DNA of 64,000 nucleotides from Rosettibacter sp037481715 (lineage in GTDB: Bacteria > Bacteroidota > Ignavibacteria > Ignavibacteriales > Melioribacteraceae). The notes beneath the pieces were generated by a model, which saw nothing but the letters and a program-made list of their open reading frames with translations, was not told where the DNA came from and searched no databases. The stretch's first letter is position 1. Every line of letters begins with the position of its first letter. The stretch is from assembly GCA_037481715.1 (NCBI GenBank), contig JBBFLD010000007.1:1-64000 (forward strand), given 5' to 3'. This document shows, one piece after another, positions 24,283 through 34,224 of the stretch. A program made the position numbers and the translations under genes.

Positions 24283-24687
24283 TTATTGCTTTTTTAATAA
24301 ATCTCTAATTTCAGTCAAAAGAATTATCTCTTTTGATGGTGCAGTTTCTGGTTTTGGTGATTCTGCTATTTTTTTCTTTAGTGCATTTACTGGTTTAACA
24401 ACACCAAAAAAGACTGCAAAAGCAATAATAAGAAAATCCACAAGTGTTTGAATAAATTTACCATAGCCAATTACAACAGCAGGTGAATTTTCTTTAGCTT
24501 CTTTAATAACTATCGATAAATTTGAAAAATCAACACCTCCAAGTAAAACACCGATTGGAGGTAATATTACATCTCCGACCAATGAAGATACAATCTTTCC
24601 AAATGCTGCACCCATGATAATTCCAACAGCCATATCAACAACATTCCCTCTTGAAATAAACTCTTTAAATTCTTTAACAATTTTCAT
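24283..24687 (-). CDS. mscL: Large-conductance mechanosensitive channel MscL
   Basis: MscL is a pentameric inner-membrane safety valve that opens on hypo-osmotic shock. The 134-aa protein has the family N-terminus and pore helix (EFISRGNVVDMAVGIIMGAA, then FGKIVSSLVGDVILPPIG), a periplasmic loop and a second helix (FIQTLVDFLIIAFAVFFGVV), then a cytoplasmic helix ending with EIILLTEIRDLLKK. It has a GGAG-type site just upstream of the ATG. Confidence 0.95.
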   Translation of the reverse strand: MKIVKEFKEFISRGNVVDMAVGIIMGAAFGKIVSSLVGDVILPPIGVLLGGVDFSNLSIVIKEAKENSPAVVIGYGKFIQTLVDFLIIAFAVFFGVVKPVNALKKKIAESPKPETAPSKEIILLTEIRDLLKKQ

Positions 24688-24804
24688 TGTTCTTCTCCTT
24701 TTTAATAATTCTAAGAAGATTTTTAAGAATAAACTTAATTAACCAAACTATATCAATACTATCTCGCTTAAATAAAACTTATAAAGGATTCTAATTATAA
24801 TTTG

Positions 24805-25785
24805 CTAATGCTTATAAGAAAATCCTAATCCAATTATTTGTTTAAATTGAACTCGTGGTCCATATCTTTCTACAATTCCATCATTATTTTTATCGATTGC
24901 TACTAAAACATCATCATCATAAACTAAATGAGAATTAATATTAATTGCTATGTATTTGTTAACCCTCAATGTAATTAAAGTTTCCCAGCTAATATCTATG
25001 TTTTGCGGTTTATGAATGTAATTCGAGAAGAAATCAATTTTAGAAGTAATAGAAATGTTTTTAAGTAATTCGCTTTCAAAATTATTTCTTGTATATATTA
25101 ATCGAGCATAACCACCAAATTCTTTTTTTGTATTTCTGCCTTCTCTTATAATTTTTCCAGTGTTATCGTAAACTGCTTTTTCTACTCCAAAGGCACCTGC
25201 ATCTGCCAAATCCTGATCTTTGACAATTGTAATCTTTCCAGTTAAAGGTGCAAAAAATGTGCTTACATAATTATCTGGCTTAAAGTCCATTCCTAATGCA
25301 CCAATTAAGTATGCAGGCGAAAGGAAATTAGATATTTTTGCTTTATCCTTAGAATAATCTTTCCCAATTGTCATTTGAGTTTTAAAGTTGAACAATCCAG
25401 AAATATAAAAATTATTAAATGCCTGTCTTCCATATTTAGAAAGGAAATCAAATCTGTCATCAGTTTTTCTATATTCTGAATCCTGACCCTGTTTTAAAAT
25501 TCCATATCCTATATCAAGCATATTATCCAATGAGATATTATCATTCTTATAATTCATAAAAAAACTATAAAAACCATTAACAGAAAAAGAATTCTGTCCG
25601 CCTGCAGCCCAGTTAGTTAATGACGTTAATGATAAATTAATTGAAACAATTCCTCCGCTTTTCCATCCTTTAGTTGTATCTGCGCTTTTACTTCGAAGTT
25701 TTGATTCAATTTCTGTTATTTGAGCAGATGTATATCCATTCAATAAGATTATTAGATAAACAATAAAAAATAATTTTAATTTCAT
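24805..25785 (-). CDS. DUF3078 outer-membrane protein
   Basis: A signal peptide (MKLKLFFIVYLIILLNGYTS) is followed by WKSGGIVSINLSLTSLTNWA, AGGQNSFS, the hallmark start of DUF3078 proteins. The rest alternates in amphipathic strands and aromatic residues, as in a beta-barrel, and ends with IGLGFSYKH. The family is common in Bacteroidetes/Chlorobi, and its role is not established. It is the last gene of the long minus-strand set. Confidence 0.8.
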   Translation of the reverse strand: MKLKLFFIVYLIILLNGYTSAQITEIESKLRSKSADTTKGWKSGGIVSINLSLTSLTNWAAGGQNSFSVNGFYSFFMNYKNDNISLDNMLDIGYGILKQGQDSEYRKTDDRFDFLSKYGRQAFNNFYISGLFNFKTQMTIGKDYSKDKAKISNFLSPAYLIGALGMDFKPDNYVSTFFAPLTGKITIVKDQDLADAGAFGVEKAVYDNTGKIIREGRNTKKEFGGYARLIYTRNNFESELLKNISITSKIDFFSNYIHKPQNIDISWETLITLRVNKYIAININSHLVYDDDVLVAIDKNNDGIVERYGPRVQFKQIIGLGFSYKH

Positions 25786-25803
25786 GAGCTCCTCTTATTT
25801 CAA

Positions 25804-26634
25804 TTAATTACCAAAATCTTTTTTCATACTTTTCAAAAATATTAAAAGCAATAAAAGACAGAAAAAAGTAATAATTGAAAAAATAAGAACAACTGATAAT
25901 TCTGTTTCAAATCCATTAATATTCAGTGTAATCATCATTCCAATTATTGCAATGTACATAAAAAGACTGAATGTTAAAAATGCAGGAGTTAAAATGAAGC
26001 CTGCTAATTTTTTCTTCTTTAACATGAATGCAGTAATAACAAGTCCAGGTAAGAATATTGAAATATCCAGCACATGAACTGCATTTGTTGCAACTCCATT
26101 TTCCAATACACTCTTGGGGATTTCATTCTTTATCAGTGCAGGAATAACTTCTGATAACCACATAAAGTAGAATAAAGATGAAAGCAGAATAAAAAAACTA
26201 CTTGTGATTTTTATTAATGAATTATTCAATACAAAATTATTTTCTTTTTTCAACTGCGTTATGAAATAATACCCAAATAAATAAAACGACAAACCAAATA
26301 CTCCACAGTAAATTAGAAACAGAAAATTGAAATGCATAGAGAAACAATAAATTGTATAAGAGTAAATCAAGTACAAAATTATGCCGCTCCAGATAAACAT
26401 TGCCGCTTTGTTCATTTTATAAAATAAAAAAGAAGAAATAATTAAAGCTGGAGAAACTATTACTAAGTTTACAAAATCCTGACCTATTCCCTGAACAGCA
26501 AAATATCTTACTTCTTTTGAATAAGTTTCTTTTATAAATACTCCGGAAAAACTTGCAACCATCACCAACAGGCTTAAAAGTAATGATAATAACAAAATAA
26601 TTTTCATATTTCTTGAAATACTTTTTGATTCCAT
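25804..26634 (-). CDS. Polytopic membrane protein of unknown function
   Basis: The 276-aa protein has about eight hydrophobic helices, with few charged residues in them. It opens with a positively charged N-terminus (MESKSISRNMKIILLLSLLL). No domain is recognised. It sits 18 bases upstream of the DUF3078 gene on the same strand and downstream of the GH94 terminator, so these two genes probably form their own transcription unit. Confidence 0.6.
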   Translation of the reverse strand: MESKSISRNMKIILLLSLLLSLLVMVASFSGVFIKETYSKEVRYFAVQGIGQDFVNLVIVSPALIISSFLFYKMNKAAMFIWSGIILYLIYSYTIYCFSMHFNFLFLIYCGVFGLSFYLFGYYFITQLKKENNFVLNNSLIKITSSFFILLSSLFYFMWLSEVIPALIKNEIPKSVLENGVATNAVHVLDISIFLPGLVITAFMLKKKKLAGFILTPAFLTFSLFMYIAIIGMMITLNINGFETELSVVLIFSIITFFCLLLLLIFLKSMKKDFGN

Positions 26635-26651
26635 GTTATCCTCATTTTAAT

Positions 26652-26688
26652 TAAATAAAAAAGCAGAGACGGAAACATCTCTGCTTTG
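26652..26688 (-). terminator. Intrinsic terminator after the GH94 gene
   Basis: AAGCAGAGA (26661-26669) pairs with TCTCTGCTT (26678-26686), a 9-bp stem. On the minus strand it is followed by a T-rich run (TTTTTTATTT). It lies about 20 bases beyond the stop of the phosphorylase gene. Confidence 0.8.
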
Positions 26689-26709
26689 CAATCTATTGTT
26701 TTATTCTTA

Positions 26710-29148
26710 TTAACCTAAAATCACTTCTACATTGTGAATTTTTCCATCGTTCAAATCAGGTATTTTATTACTGCTTAAAAGTTTTCCATCAAGATATAAA
26801 CTTTTCACACCTTTGTTAATTTTATCTGGATTAGAAATTGTGATTTTATATATGCTGTTTCTAAATTTTCTGGTAACACTAAATTTATCCCAATCATCTG
26901 GAATGCAGGGGTCAACAATTAATCCATCAAAATCTGGACGGATTCCTAAGATATATTGAGATATTGCAACAAAAGACCATGCAGCTGTTCCTGTTAACCA
27001 TGAATTTTTTCCTTCACCAGAAGTTGGTGCATCTCTTCCCGCAGTCATTTGGCTGTAAACATAAGGTTCGGCTCTGTAAATATCAATTTGTTCTTCTTTT
27101 GTTGGTGGACAAATACTTTTATAATATTCCATTGCTTGATTACCTCTTCCAAGCATTGTTTCTGCAATTTGAATCCAGGTATTATTATGAGTAAATATTC
27201 CTGCGTTTTCTTTGTATCCTGGAGGATATGAACTAACTTCTCCAAGATGAACATAATATTTAGAATAAGCTGGCTGTTGTAATATAATTCCATTTGGTGT
27301 AGCAAGATATTTTTTAACACTATCAAGAGCTTTTTGAGCATAGCCATTTTCTAAACCAACTTTGCCAAGAACACACCAGCCCTGACTTTCAATAAATATT
27401 TTCCCTTCTTCATTTTCTTTTGAACCAATTTTTCTTCCAAATGCATCGTAAGCTCTCAAAAACCATTCTCCATCCCAGCCGTATTCATAAATTGTTTTGC
27501 GCATTTCTTCTGCATGGTTCAAATATTTTTCTGCTTCTTCTGTTTTGCCAATAAATTTAAGTATCCCCGCCATTTCATCACATGCTTTGCAGAACAAACC
27601 TGCTATCATAACAGATTCTGCAACTCTGTCGTTTTCAATATGTCCCGCAGTTTGAAAACTTTCTCCAGGAGTTGTAGAAAAGCAATTAAGATTAAGACAA
27701 TCATTCCAATCTGCATGACCAATCAAAGGCAAGCCATGTGGTCCTCTATTATTCAATGTATATTGAAGTGAAAGATGCAGGTGGTCCAGTAAAGTTGCTT
27801 TTGATTCTGGAATATCTGCATAACCACAATTTTCATTAAGAATACTTGTGTCCCCTGTTTCTTTAATATAAGCTGCTGTTGATAAAATTAACCAGAGCGG
27901 GTCATCATTAAATCCGCCACCAATTTCTGTATTCCCTTTTTTTGTTAAAGGCTGATACTGATGATAGCATGTTCCATCAGAAAGTTGAGTTGATGCAAGG
28001 TCAAGAATTCGTTGACGTGCTCTTGATGGAATCATGTGAACAAATCCAAGAATATCCTGATTGCTGTCTCTATAGCCCATTCCTCTGCCAATTCCAGATT
28101 CATACAATGATGCTGAACGAGACATATTGAATGTAACCATGCATTGATATTGATTCCAGATATTCACCATACGATTTACAATTTTATCAGGTGTGTCTGC
28201 TTTATATGATGATAATAAATTTTCCCAATAATTTTTTAATTCATCAAATGCACTGAGAACATTTTCAGTTTTCAAAAATTTTGTTTTTACTTGTTCAAAT
28301 TCATCTTTGCGTATCTTGCCATTATCAAGATATTTTTTATCATCTGGATTTTCTGCATAACCTAAAATGAAATTTATAGATTTTGATTCTCCAGGTTGAA
28401 TTTCTAAATCAATTTGATGAACACCAATTGGAAGCCAGCCGTAAGCAGTGCTGTTTCTGCAGTTTCCTTCTAAAACTGCTTGAGGTGCATCAAGTCCATA
28501 ATGCAAACCAACAAATGCATCTCGGCTGCTGTCGTATCCAGAAACTTTTTCGCTGCATGCAAAATAACCGTAATGATTTCTTCGTTCCCGATATTCTGTT
28601 ATGTGAAAAATTGTTCCGTCTTCAATTTCTACCTGACCAGTTGAATAATTCCTTTGAAAGTTTGTCATATCATCATAAGCTTCCCAAAGACACCATTCAA
28701 CAAAACTCCACAGCCTTATATTTTTTGTTTTGTCAGAATTATTTTTTAATTGAACATGCCATACTTCATTTCTGCTGCCAATTGGAATAAAATAAAGAAT
28801 CGAAACTTCAAGATTATTTTTTTGTGAAGTAATTTTTGTGTAAGCCAACCCGTGTCTGCATTCATATTTATCTAACGAAACTCGCATTGGTTTCCACATT
28901 GGATTCCACACAACATCACCATCTTTTACATATAAATATCTTCCATTGCTGTCCATAGGAATATTATTATAACGATAACGTGTTAATCTCAACTTTCTTG
29001 CATCACGATAAAAACAATATCCTCCTGCAGTGTTTGATATAATTCCAAAAAATTCTTCTGTTCCTAAATAATTAATCCATGGTAGTGGTGTGTCAGGACG
29101 AGTAATTACATATTCTTTTTGAATATCATCAAAATAGCCGTATTTCAT
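26710..29148 (-). CDS. GH94 cellobiose phosphorylase
   Basis: This enzyme splits cellobiose with phosphate to glucose-1-phosphate and glucose. The 812-aa length and the N-terminus (YGYFDDIQKEYVITRPDTPL, then PWINYLGTEEFFG) match cellobiose phosphorylases and not the chitobiose type. SNTAGGYCFYRDAR, RYRYNNIPMD, GYRDSNQDILGF and HADWNDCLNLN (general-acid Asp) are the conserved blocks. There is no signal peptide, so it acts in the cytoplasm on imported cellobiose. It is in the same strand run as the TonB receptor and sodium symporter, followed by its own terminator. Confidence 0.9.
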   Translation of the reverse strand: MKYGYFDDIQKEYVITRPDTPLPWINYLGTEEFFGIISNTAGGYCFYRDARKLRLTRYRYNNIPMDSNGRYLYVKDGDVVWNPMWKPMRVSLDKYECRHGLAYTKITSQKNNLEVSILYFIPIGSRNEVWHVQLKNNSDKTKNIRLWSFVEWCLWEAYDDMTNFQRNYSTGQVEIEDGTIFHITEYRERRNHYGYFACSEKVSGYDSSRDAFVGLHYGLDAPQAVLEGNCRNSTAYGWLPIGVHQIDLEIQPGESKSINFILGYAENPDDKKYLDNGKIRKDEFEQVKTKFLKTENVLSAFDELKNYWENLLSSYKADTPDKIVNRMVNIWNQYQCMVTFNMSRSASLYESGIGRGMGYRDSNQDILGFVHMIPSRARQRILDLASTQLSDGTCYHQYQPLTKKGNTEIGGGFNDDPLWLILSTAAYIKETGDTSILNENCGYADIPESKATLLDHLHLSLQYTLNNRGPHGLPLIGHADWNDCLNLNCFSTTPGESFQTAGHIENDRVAESVMIAGLFCKACDEMAGILKFIGKTEEAEKYLNHAEEMRKTIYEYGWDGEWFLRAYDAFGRKIGSKENEEGKIFIESQGWCVLGKVGLENGYAQKALDSVKKYLATPNGIILQQPAYSKYYVHLGEVSSYPPGYKENAGIFTHNNTWIQIAETMLGRGNQAMEYYKSICPPTKEEQIDIYRAEPYVYSQMTAGRDAPTSGEGKNSWLTGTAAWSFVAISQYILGIRPDFDGLIVDPCIPDDWDKFSVTRKFRNSIYKITISNPDKINKGVKSLYLDGKLLSSNKIPDLNDGKIHNVEVILG

Positions 29149-29301
29149 TTTGACCTCTTTAATGTGATTTTTTTAATCCAATAAATTGATTAGAAGTTTA
29201 TATTCAGAGTAAGAACAACATAAGCAATTTTATTTTTAATTTTTCTCTCAGTTGGAAAAGTATATCAACAATAATAAACAATTTTTATGCATAATTGACA
29301 G

Positions 29302-31212
29302 TTAATTAATTTCTATTTTAGGAATTGGAATATTATTCTTAATCAACATTCTTAATTTGGACAGGTAATTATAGTATCTGGATTTTGGCGCAATATTTTG
29401 AAGCAAATAAAAATAATTATCACCTTCTAAAATCTGATTGTTATAGTAATAAGCTCTGCTTAAATTAAAAATCACTTGCGAGTCATTCATATAAGCATTT
29501 TTTAAATAGTTGATTGCTTGTGGATATTTATTTCTTAATAATTCTATTTGTCCAAGCCATTTATATGCAAAAGAAGTTTTTTTATATGAAAGAGAATTTT
29601 TCAGCAAATCAAAAGCTAAATCATATTTTTTCATTTTAATTAAAACTGCAGCTGCATTAATTTGAAATTCTACTTCCTGAGGAATAGAACAAATCAAAGC
29701 ATAATATTCATTGAGGGCTTCATCAAGCTGATTTTTTTGTTCATAATATTTGCCTAAATCGAGATGTGCAGTTTCAATACTATATTCTGGATCTTTCAAG
29801 ATTTTGATTGACAGTTCTTCAAGAATATTTGATGGAATAAATTCATCAAAAAAGTTATTCAATTTATTTTTAGGAGCAAAGGGCCAACCATTCTTTAATC
29901 GTTTTACTGACAAATCTGCATACACACTATCTAATTTTGTGAATCCAAAATTTTTTTCCTGAGCAAAATTTATATCATTCCAAAAAGTATCTATAAAATT
30001 ATTTGACTTGAGAGTGTTGTAGAAAGCTTTTGCAATTAAGAAATAACCATCTATATTAGGATGCAAATGTTCGAGCATTAAGTTGTTTCCAATAATTTCA
30101 TTAGGAGATTCTTTTTCAAAATAATCAATCAACGGCACTACTGGAACACTAAATTTTTTCCCTAATGTATGAATGACTTCATTGAATTCTTCAGGAGCTC
30201 TAAAACGCAATGCATCAAAATCTTTTGATTTGATATAATATTCCTTTGCCTTTGCATAATTGCCAATGCTTTCAAAATATTTAGCTTTATTAAAGCAGCT
30301 ATCGGCTCTTTCATATTTATCATTTACAGAAATAAATGGTTTTTGGTCTTTTAAATTGCTTACAAGTTCACTTAATACAATTTTGATATTATGTGATTTT
30401 GCAATTTTAATAATCTGTTCGAGATTTTCTTCAAATTGTTTTTTCCCTTGTTCATACAATAAACTTTTATAAGGAATTACTTGTTCGGCAACAACTTCTT
30501 CCATTAAAGTAGAAGCTGGAGTTTTTATATTATTGCTGCTGAAAATTTCGCTGAGCTTAATCTTAAGCCAGCTTATAACATCTCGTATCAACAAAAATGT
30601 CCTAAACTTTTGTAAGTTTAGATAAGTTCGAATGAACCATCTTGAATTTCCAATAGATTGAGTTGAACCAACTCCCAATGCACCGTAGTATTCATTATGA
30701 CCAGTATAAATTAAAATGACATCAGGTTGATAGTTAACAATTTCATCTATTAAATCAAGCAACGCATAAGAATTAATGGCTGACATAGAAATATTAATTA
30801 CTTCTATTTCTTTATCTGGAAAAGTTCTATTCAACATTCTTTTTAGAAACATCGGGAAAGAAACATTATTGCCATAGGGAAATCCAGCAGCAGATGACTC
30901 GCCCATCACAAAAATTCTAAATCCATTGGAAGGTTTTTTCTTAAACATTAATTGCTTTGGCGGGGTTGGAATTATTGACTGATAGTTAAAATATCTTCTT
31001 GCAACATTTGGATTGCATCTTAAAAAATTCTCATAACCTTCAGGTGCTTCAATGAACAAATTAAGATTTCCGCCATAGTTTATTAATCGCAACAAAATTT
31101 CTAGAAAAACAAAAAATAACAGTGGAAATGAAAGAGTAATTAACCAGAACAACTTACGCTTTAATGGGGATAAACTTTTTTCGTCATAAGAATTTTTAAC
31201 GGATTTTTTCAT
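29302..31212 (-). CDS. Membrane-anchored SGNH/GDSL hydrolase-like protein with TPR repeats
   Basis: One N-terminal membrane helix (LFWLITLSFPLLFFVFLEIL) is followed by an SGNH hydrolase-like domain: FVMGESSAAGFPYG near residue 100 has the nucleophile-type Ser block, IYTGHNEYYG is the block-III-like Asn region and LEHLHPNIDGYFLIA carries the His block. After residue ~470 come TPR-like helical repeats (ALNEYYALICSIPQEVEFQI). The substrate may be an acyl or O-acetyl group on a polysaccharide; this is inferred from the fold. It lies between GH94 and the CBM9 gene. Confidence 0.75.
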   Translation of the reverse strand: MKKSVKNSYDEKSLSPLKRKLFWLITLSFPLLFFVFLEILLRLINYGGNLNLFIEAPEGYENFLRCNPNVARRYFNYQSIIPTPPKQLMFKKKPSNGFRIFVMGESSAAGFPYGNNVSFPMFLKRMLNRTFPDKEIEVINISMSAINSYALLDLIDEIVNYQPDVILIYTGHNEYYGALGVGSTQSIGNSRWFIRTYLNLQKFRTFLLIRDVISWLKIKLSEIFSSNNIKTPASTLMEEVVAEQVIPYKSLLYEQGKKQFEENLEQIIKIAKSHNIKIVLSELVSNLKDQKPFISVNDKYERADSCFNKAKYFESIGNYAKAKEYYIKSKDFDALRFRAPEEFNEVIHTLGKKFSVPVVPLIDYFEKESPNEIIGNNLMLEHLHPNIDGYFLIAKAFYNTLKSNNFIDTFWNDINFAQEKNFGFTKLDSVYADLSVKRLKNGWPFAPKNKLNNFFDEFIPSNILEELSIKILKDPEYSIETAHLDLGKYYEQKNQLDEALNEYYALICSIPQEVEFQINAAAVLIKMKKYDLAFDLLKNSLSYKKTSFAYKWLGQIELLRNKYPQAINYLKNAYMNDSQVIFNLSRAYYYNNQILEGDNYFYLLQNIAPKSRYYNYLSKLRMLIKNNIPIPKIEIN

Positions 31213-31277
31213 TTCGATTTAAATTGACATAGGAGATTTTAGTCATCACAATATAAAATAAAATTTTTAAAGCAAGA

Positions 31278-31303
31278 GCGTCCATCATAAAAAATGTGGA
31301 CGC
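31278..31303 (-). terminator. Hairpin after the CBM9 gene
   Basis: GCGTCCA (31278-31284) pairs with TGGACGC (31297-31303) around a 12-base loop, 15 bases beyond the CBM9 stop. The T-run on the minus strand is short (TCTTGCTTT), so it is a weak terminator call. It separates the CBM9 operon from the SGNH/TPR gene. Confidence 0.5.
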
Positions 31304-31317
31304 CCTTTTACTGCAAT

Positions 31318-32949
31318 CTACTTTATCAGCATCATTTTACGAGTTAAGGTTACATCTCGTGCATTAAGTTTATAGAAATAAACTCCGCTTGCTAAACTAT
31401 TTGCATTAAAATCAACTGTATACAATCCAGCTCTTTGATACTGATTTACCAGAACTTTAACTTCGTTTCCAAGAACATCATATACTGCAAGTTTTACATA
31501 ATCATCTTTTGGCAATGCATAAGTAATTTTTGTTGATGGGTTGAAGGGATTAGGATAGTTTTGTTCTAACTTATAATCTTTAACTAAAACTGGTTCATAT
31601 TTTACACTTGTTACTTTACCTGTCAAAACAGCTGTACCAAACAATGAAGCATTTTGCCATGTATTGCCATCTGTCGTCCACCAGTGTCTTACATCATTTC
31701 TATCTCCATTATCTCTATCAGCATTAGATATTTCAAATCCAATTTCCTGATCTTCCTTTAATGGCATGTAAGGTTCTGCTTGGGCTTTCGGAATCGAAAC
31801 TTCTAAGTTGTAACCATTATCAGTTTTCTTAAATACATAAGTTCCAGGACCATTGCTGATGCGCTGACTTTGTTCTAATTTATCGTCACCATAGACCCAT
31901 CTCCATTGAACATCATTGACTCCATCGTATGTGGTTTCTTTAGAATTATCTCCATCAAGGAATAATTCAACAGCATCGTTCATCCATGGCTCGCCTCTAT
32001 TTGATGCATCGAGTTCTTCATCTACTACTTTTACAAAAAGATAGAAATTATTATCATCCCACAAGCACCAGAAAGATGACAGATGGTCACTCCAGTTAGT
32101 ATAAATTGAATTACTGAGAGGAGCCCCTTCTAATTTAGTTAAACTATATTCAAGTGACTTATTCCATGTGTCATCAAAATCTCCATCGATAATTGGTGGT
32201 GAATCAGTGTATTTAATTTTCAATACCTCATCAATTTCTTCTGGGCTCAAAACAGCTGTACCAAACAATGAAGCATTTTGCCATGTGTTGCCGTCTGTAG
32301 TCCACCAGTGAAGAACCTGGTCTCGATTACCCTGGTCTCTATCTGCATTAGAAATTTCAAATCCAATTTCCTGTTCATCTTTTAAAGGCATATAAGGTTC
32401 AACTTGGGCTTTTGGTATTGCAACTTCGAGGTTATAGCCTTCATCAGTCTTCTTAAATACAAAATCACCTGGACCATTGCTGATACGTTGGCTTTGTTCT
32501 AATTTATCATCATCATAGACCCATCTCCATTGAACATCATTAACGCCATCGTATGTAGTTCCTTTTGAATTATCTCCATCAAGGAATAATTCAACACAAT
32601 CATTCATCCATGGCTCGCCTCTGTTTGATGCATCGAGTTCATCATCGATGACTTGAACAAACAAATAGAAGTAGTTGTCGTCCCACAATACTCTAAAAAA
32701 TGATGAGTGGTCGGCATATACTTTATCGGTATCTGAGCTGCCGCCTTCAAATTTTTGAAGCGGTGTTGCAGTTGAAAGAAGCCAGATATTATCAAGCTCC
32801 CCATCAATTACTGGTGGCACAGCAGTTTTGGGAATAATAAGAACATCATCCACAATTGAACTAAGCTTAATAACTCTTTTAGGTGCTGCATCGAGCATAA
32901 TGGAAATAAACACTAAAAGAGTTACCATTAACATTAAGGATTTTTTCAT
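31318..32949 (-). CDS. Secreted protein with two CBM9-like domains and a T9SS sorting domain
   Basis: After a signal peptide there are two similar ~190-residue beta-sandwich domains of the CBM9 carbohydrate-binding type (each with VVDDELDASNRGEPWMND or its near twin VIDDELDASNRGEPWMND, LFLDGDNSK and EQSQRISNGPG). The last 80 residues are a T9SS type A sorting domain (LEQNYPNPFNPSTKITYALP ... YFYKLNARDVTLTRKMMLIK). It is therefore expected to be exported and anchored at the surface. The two domains are nearly identical over long stretches even at DNA level. No catalytic domain is present: it is a glycan-binding cargo. Confidence 0.88.
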   Translation of the reverse strand: MKKSLMLMVTLLVFISIMLDAAPKRVIKLSSIVDDVLIIPKTAVPPVIDGELDNIWLLSTATPLQKFEGGSSDTDKVYADHSSFFRVLWDDNYFYLFVQVIDDELDASNRGEPWMNDCVELFLDGDNSKGTTYDGVNDVQWRWVYDDDKLEQSQRISNGPGDFVFKKTDEGYNLEVAIPKAQVEPYMPLKDEQEIGFEISNADRDQGNRDQVLHWWTTDGNTWQNASLFGTAVLSPEEIDEVLKIKYTDSPPIIDGDFDDTWNKSLEYSLTKLEGAPLSNSIYTNWSDHLSSFWCLWDDNNFYLFVKVVDEELDASNRGEPWMNDAVELFLDGDNSKETTYDGVNDVQWRWVYGDDKLEQSQRISNGPGTYVFKKTDNGYNLEVSIPKAQAEPYMPLKEDQEIGFEISNADRDNGDRNDVRHWWTTDGNTWQNASLFGTAVLTGKVTSVKYEPVLVKDYKLEQNYPNPFNPSTKITYALPKDDYVKLAVYDVLGNEVKVLVNQYQRAGLYTVDFNANSLASGVYFYKLNARDVTLTRKMMLIK

Positions 32950-32982
32950 ATTACCTCCTTGATTGGTTGGTTATTTAATTGT

Positions 32983-34206
32983 TTACAAATTATTTCTGCC
33001 GTAATAAGGAGCCGGGGTATTTGCCATACCCATTCGAAAGACTCTAACTGAATCCCTTGTTAAAGTAATCCCTCTATTTAAATAGAGATAATAATCGTTG
33101 CCCCAAACAATCTGGTCAACAAATTTTGGGAGTATCTTTGCTTTATAGTAAGGTGTTAAACTTCCGTCATTTTCTAAGACAAATATTGAATAATCAGGAT
33201 GATTTTTAACAGCCAATAACATCATGCCATCTTTGTCAAAAGTAATTGAACCGATTGCAGCACGGCTAAAATCTGTTCCCTGATTTTTAACATTAAGAAC
33301 CAACTCTTGATTTCCGAGTGTGCCATTGTTATCAAGTATTTTATGTCTCCATAGATTATCTGCACTTGATATGTACAAATAATCATTGAATATTCTTATA
33401 TCAGTAATTATAACTCCCTGATATAAGTTAGTATTGATTATTGATTTATCTGGTTTAACAATAAATAATCCATCTTTCTTTGCAGTGTAAATGTTATTAT
33501 AGCGGTCAAAATCTAATCTATCACATTCTTTAGGCAGGGTAATATATTTTTCTTCGGCTGCTGTTGAGGGATCAAGTCGATATAAAATATTTTTACTTAC
33601 TAATGCGTACAGATAACCGCCCGGACCAAATTTTAAATCAGTAACTTTTGAAAAATCGTTAGGAAGCTGACCGCCTACTCTAACTATTTCTTTACCATCA
33701 TATTTTAATAATGCTCTTCTTGTAGCAATGTATAAGTTTTCTTGTTTATCAACTTCAATTGCAAAGAGGTTATAAGTATAATTTGTAAAATCACCATATT
33801 GTTCGAATGGTGTATTTATTTTATAATTTTTTACTTTAGCCAGTTCTAAAGCTTTTTGGACCGAAACAACAACATCAAGAGGCTTATTATATTTTGATAG
33901 TTCGAGTTGAGGTCTATAAATAATTATTTGATTAGATGACAGGCTTTTTATTTCTGCAATTTTACCACCAACAAAAACAATGGTATTGTTATCTGAAGTT
34001 GTTCCAAAGTTCTCACCATTTATAAGAATCTCTCTAATTCCTGCACGAGCAGAATCTTTAGGAAAAATAGAACTAATCTTTGGAGATGGTGCAAATTGAA
34101 GATTTTCAGGATTATAAATTAATGGTGGTTCTTCATAATTACTGCATTTAATCAGCGCAGAAAAAATTATTATTGAAATTACTATAACAAACTTTCTTTG
34201 TTTCAT
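32983..34206 (-). CDS. Lipoprotein with TIG domain and beta-propeller-like region
   Basis: The start at ATG 34206 is chosen because AAGGTG precedes it by 7 bases; the in-frame GTG at 34215 lies within that site. The signal ends at LIKC, a lipobox. A TIG/IPT domain follows (KISSIFPKDSARAGIREILI, NGENFG near residues 45-75), then repeating YDGKEIV/YLYALVSKN-type blades resembling an NHL or SMP-30 propeller. Surface glycan or protein binding is plausible. It sits between the PorV-like barrel and the CBM9 gene in the operon. Confidence 0.72.
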   Translation of the reverse strand: MKQRKFVIVISIIIFSALIKCSNYEEPPLIYNPENLQFAPSPKISSIFPKDSARAGIREILINGENFGTTSDNNTIVFVGGKIAEIKSLSSNQIIIYRPQLELSKYNKPLDVVVSVQKALELAKVKNYKINTPFEQYGDFTNYTYNLFAIEVDKQENLYIATRRALLKYDGKEIVRVGGQLPNDFSKVTDLKFGPGGYLYALVSKNILYRLDPSTAAEEKYITLPKECDRLDFDRYNNIYTAKKDGLFIVKPDKSIINTNLYQGVIITDIRIFNDYLYISSADNLWRHKILDNNGTLGNQELVLNVKNQGTDFSRAAIGSITFDKDGMMLLAVKNHPDYSIFVLENDGSLTPYYKAKILPKFVDQIVWGNDYYLYLNRGITLTRDSVRVFRMGMANTPAPYYGRNNL

Positions 34207-34224
34207 AATTTTCACCTTAATTTT

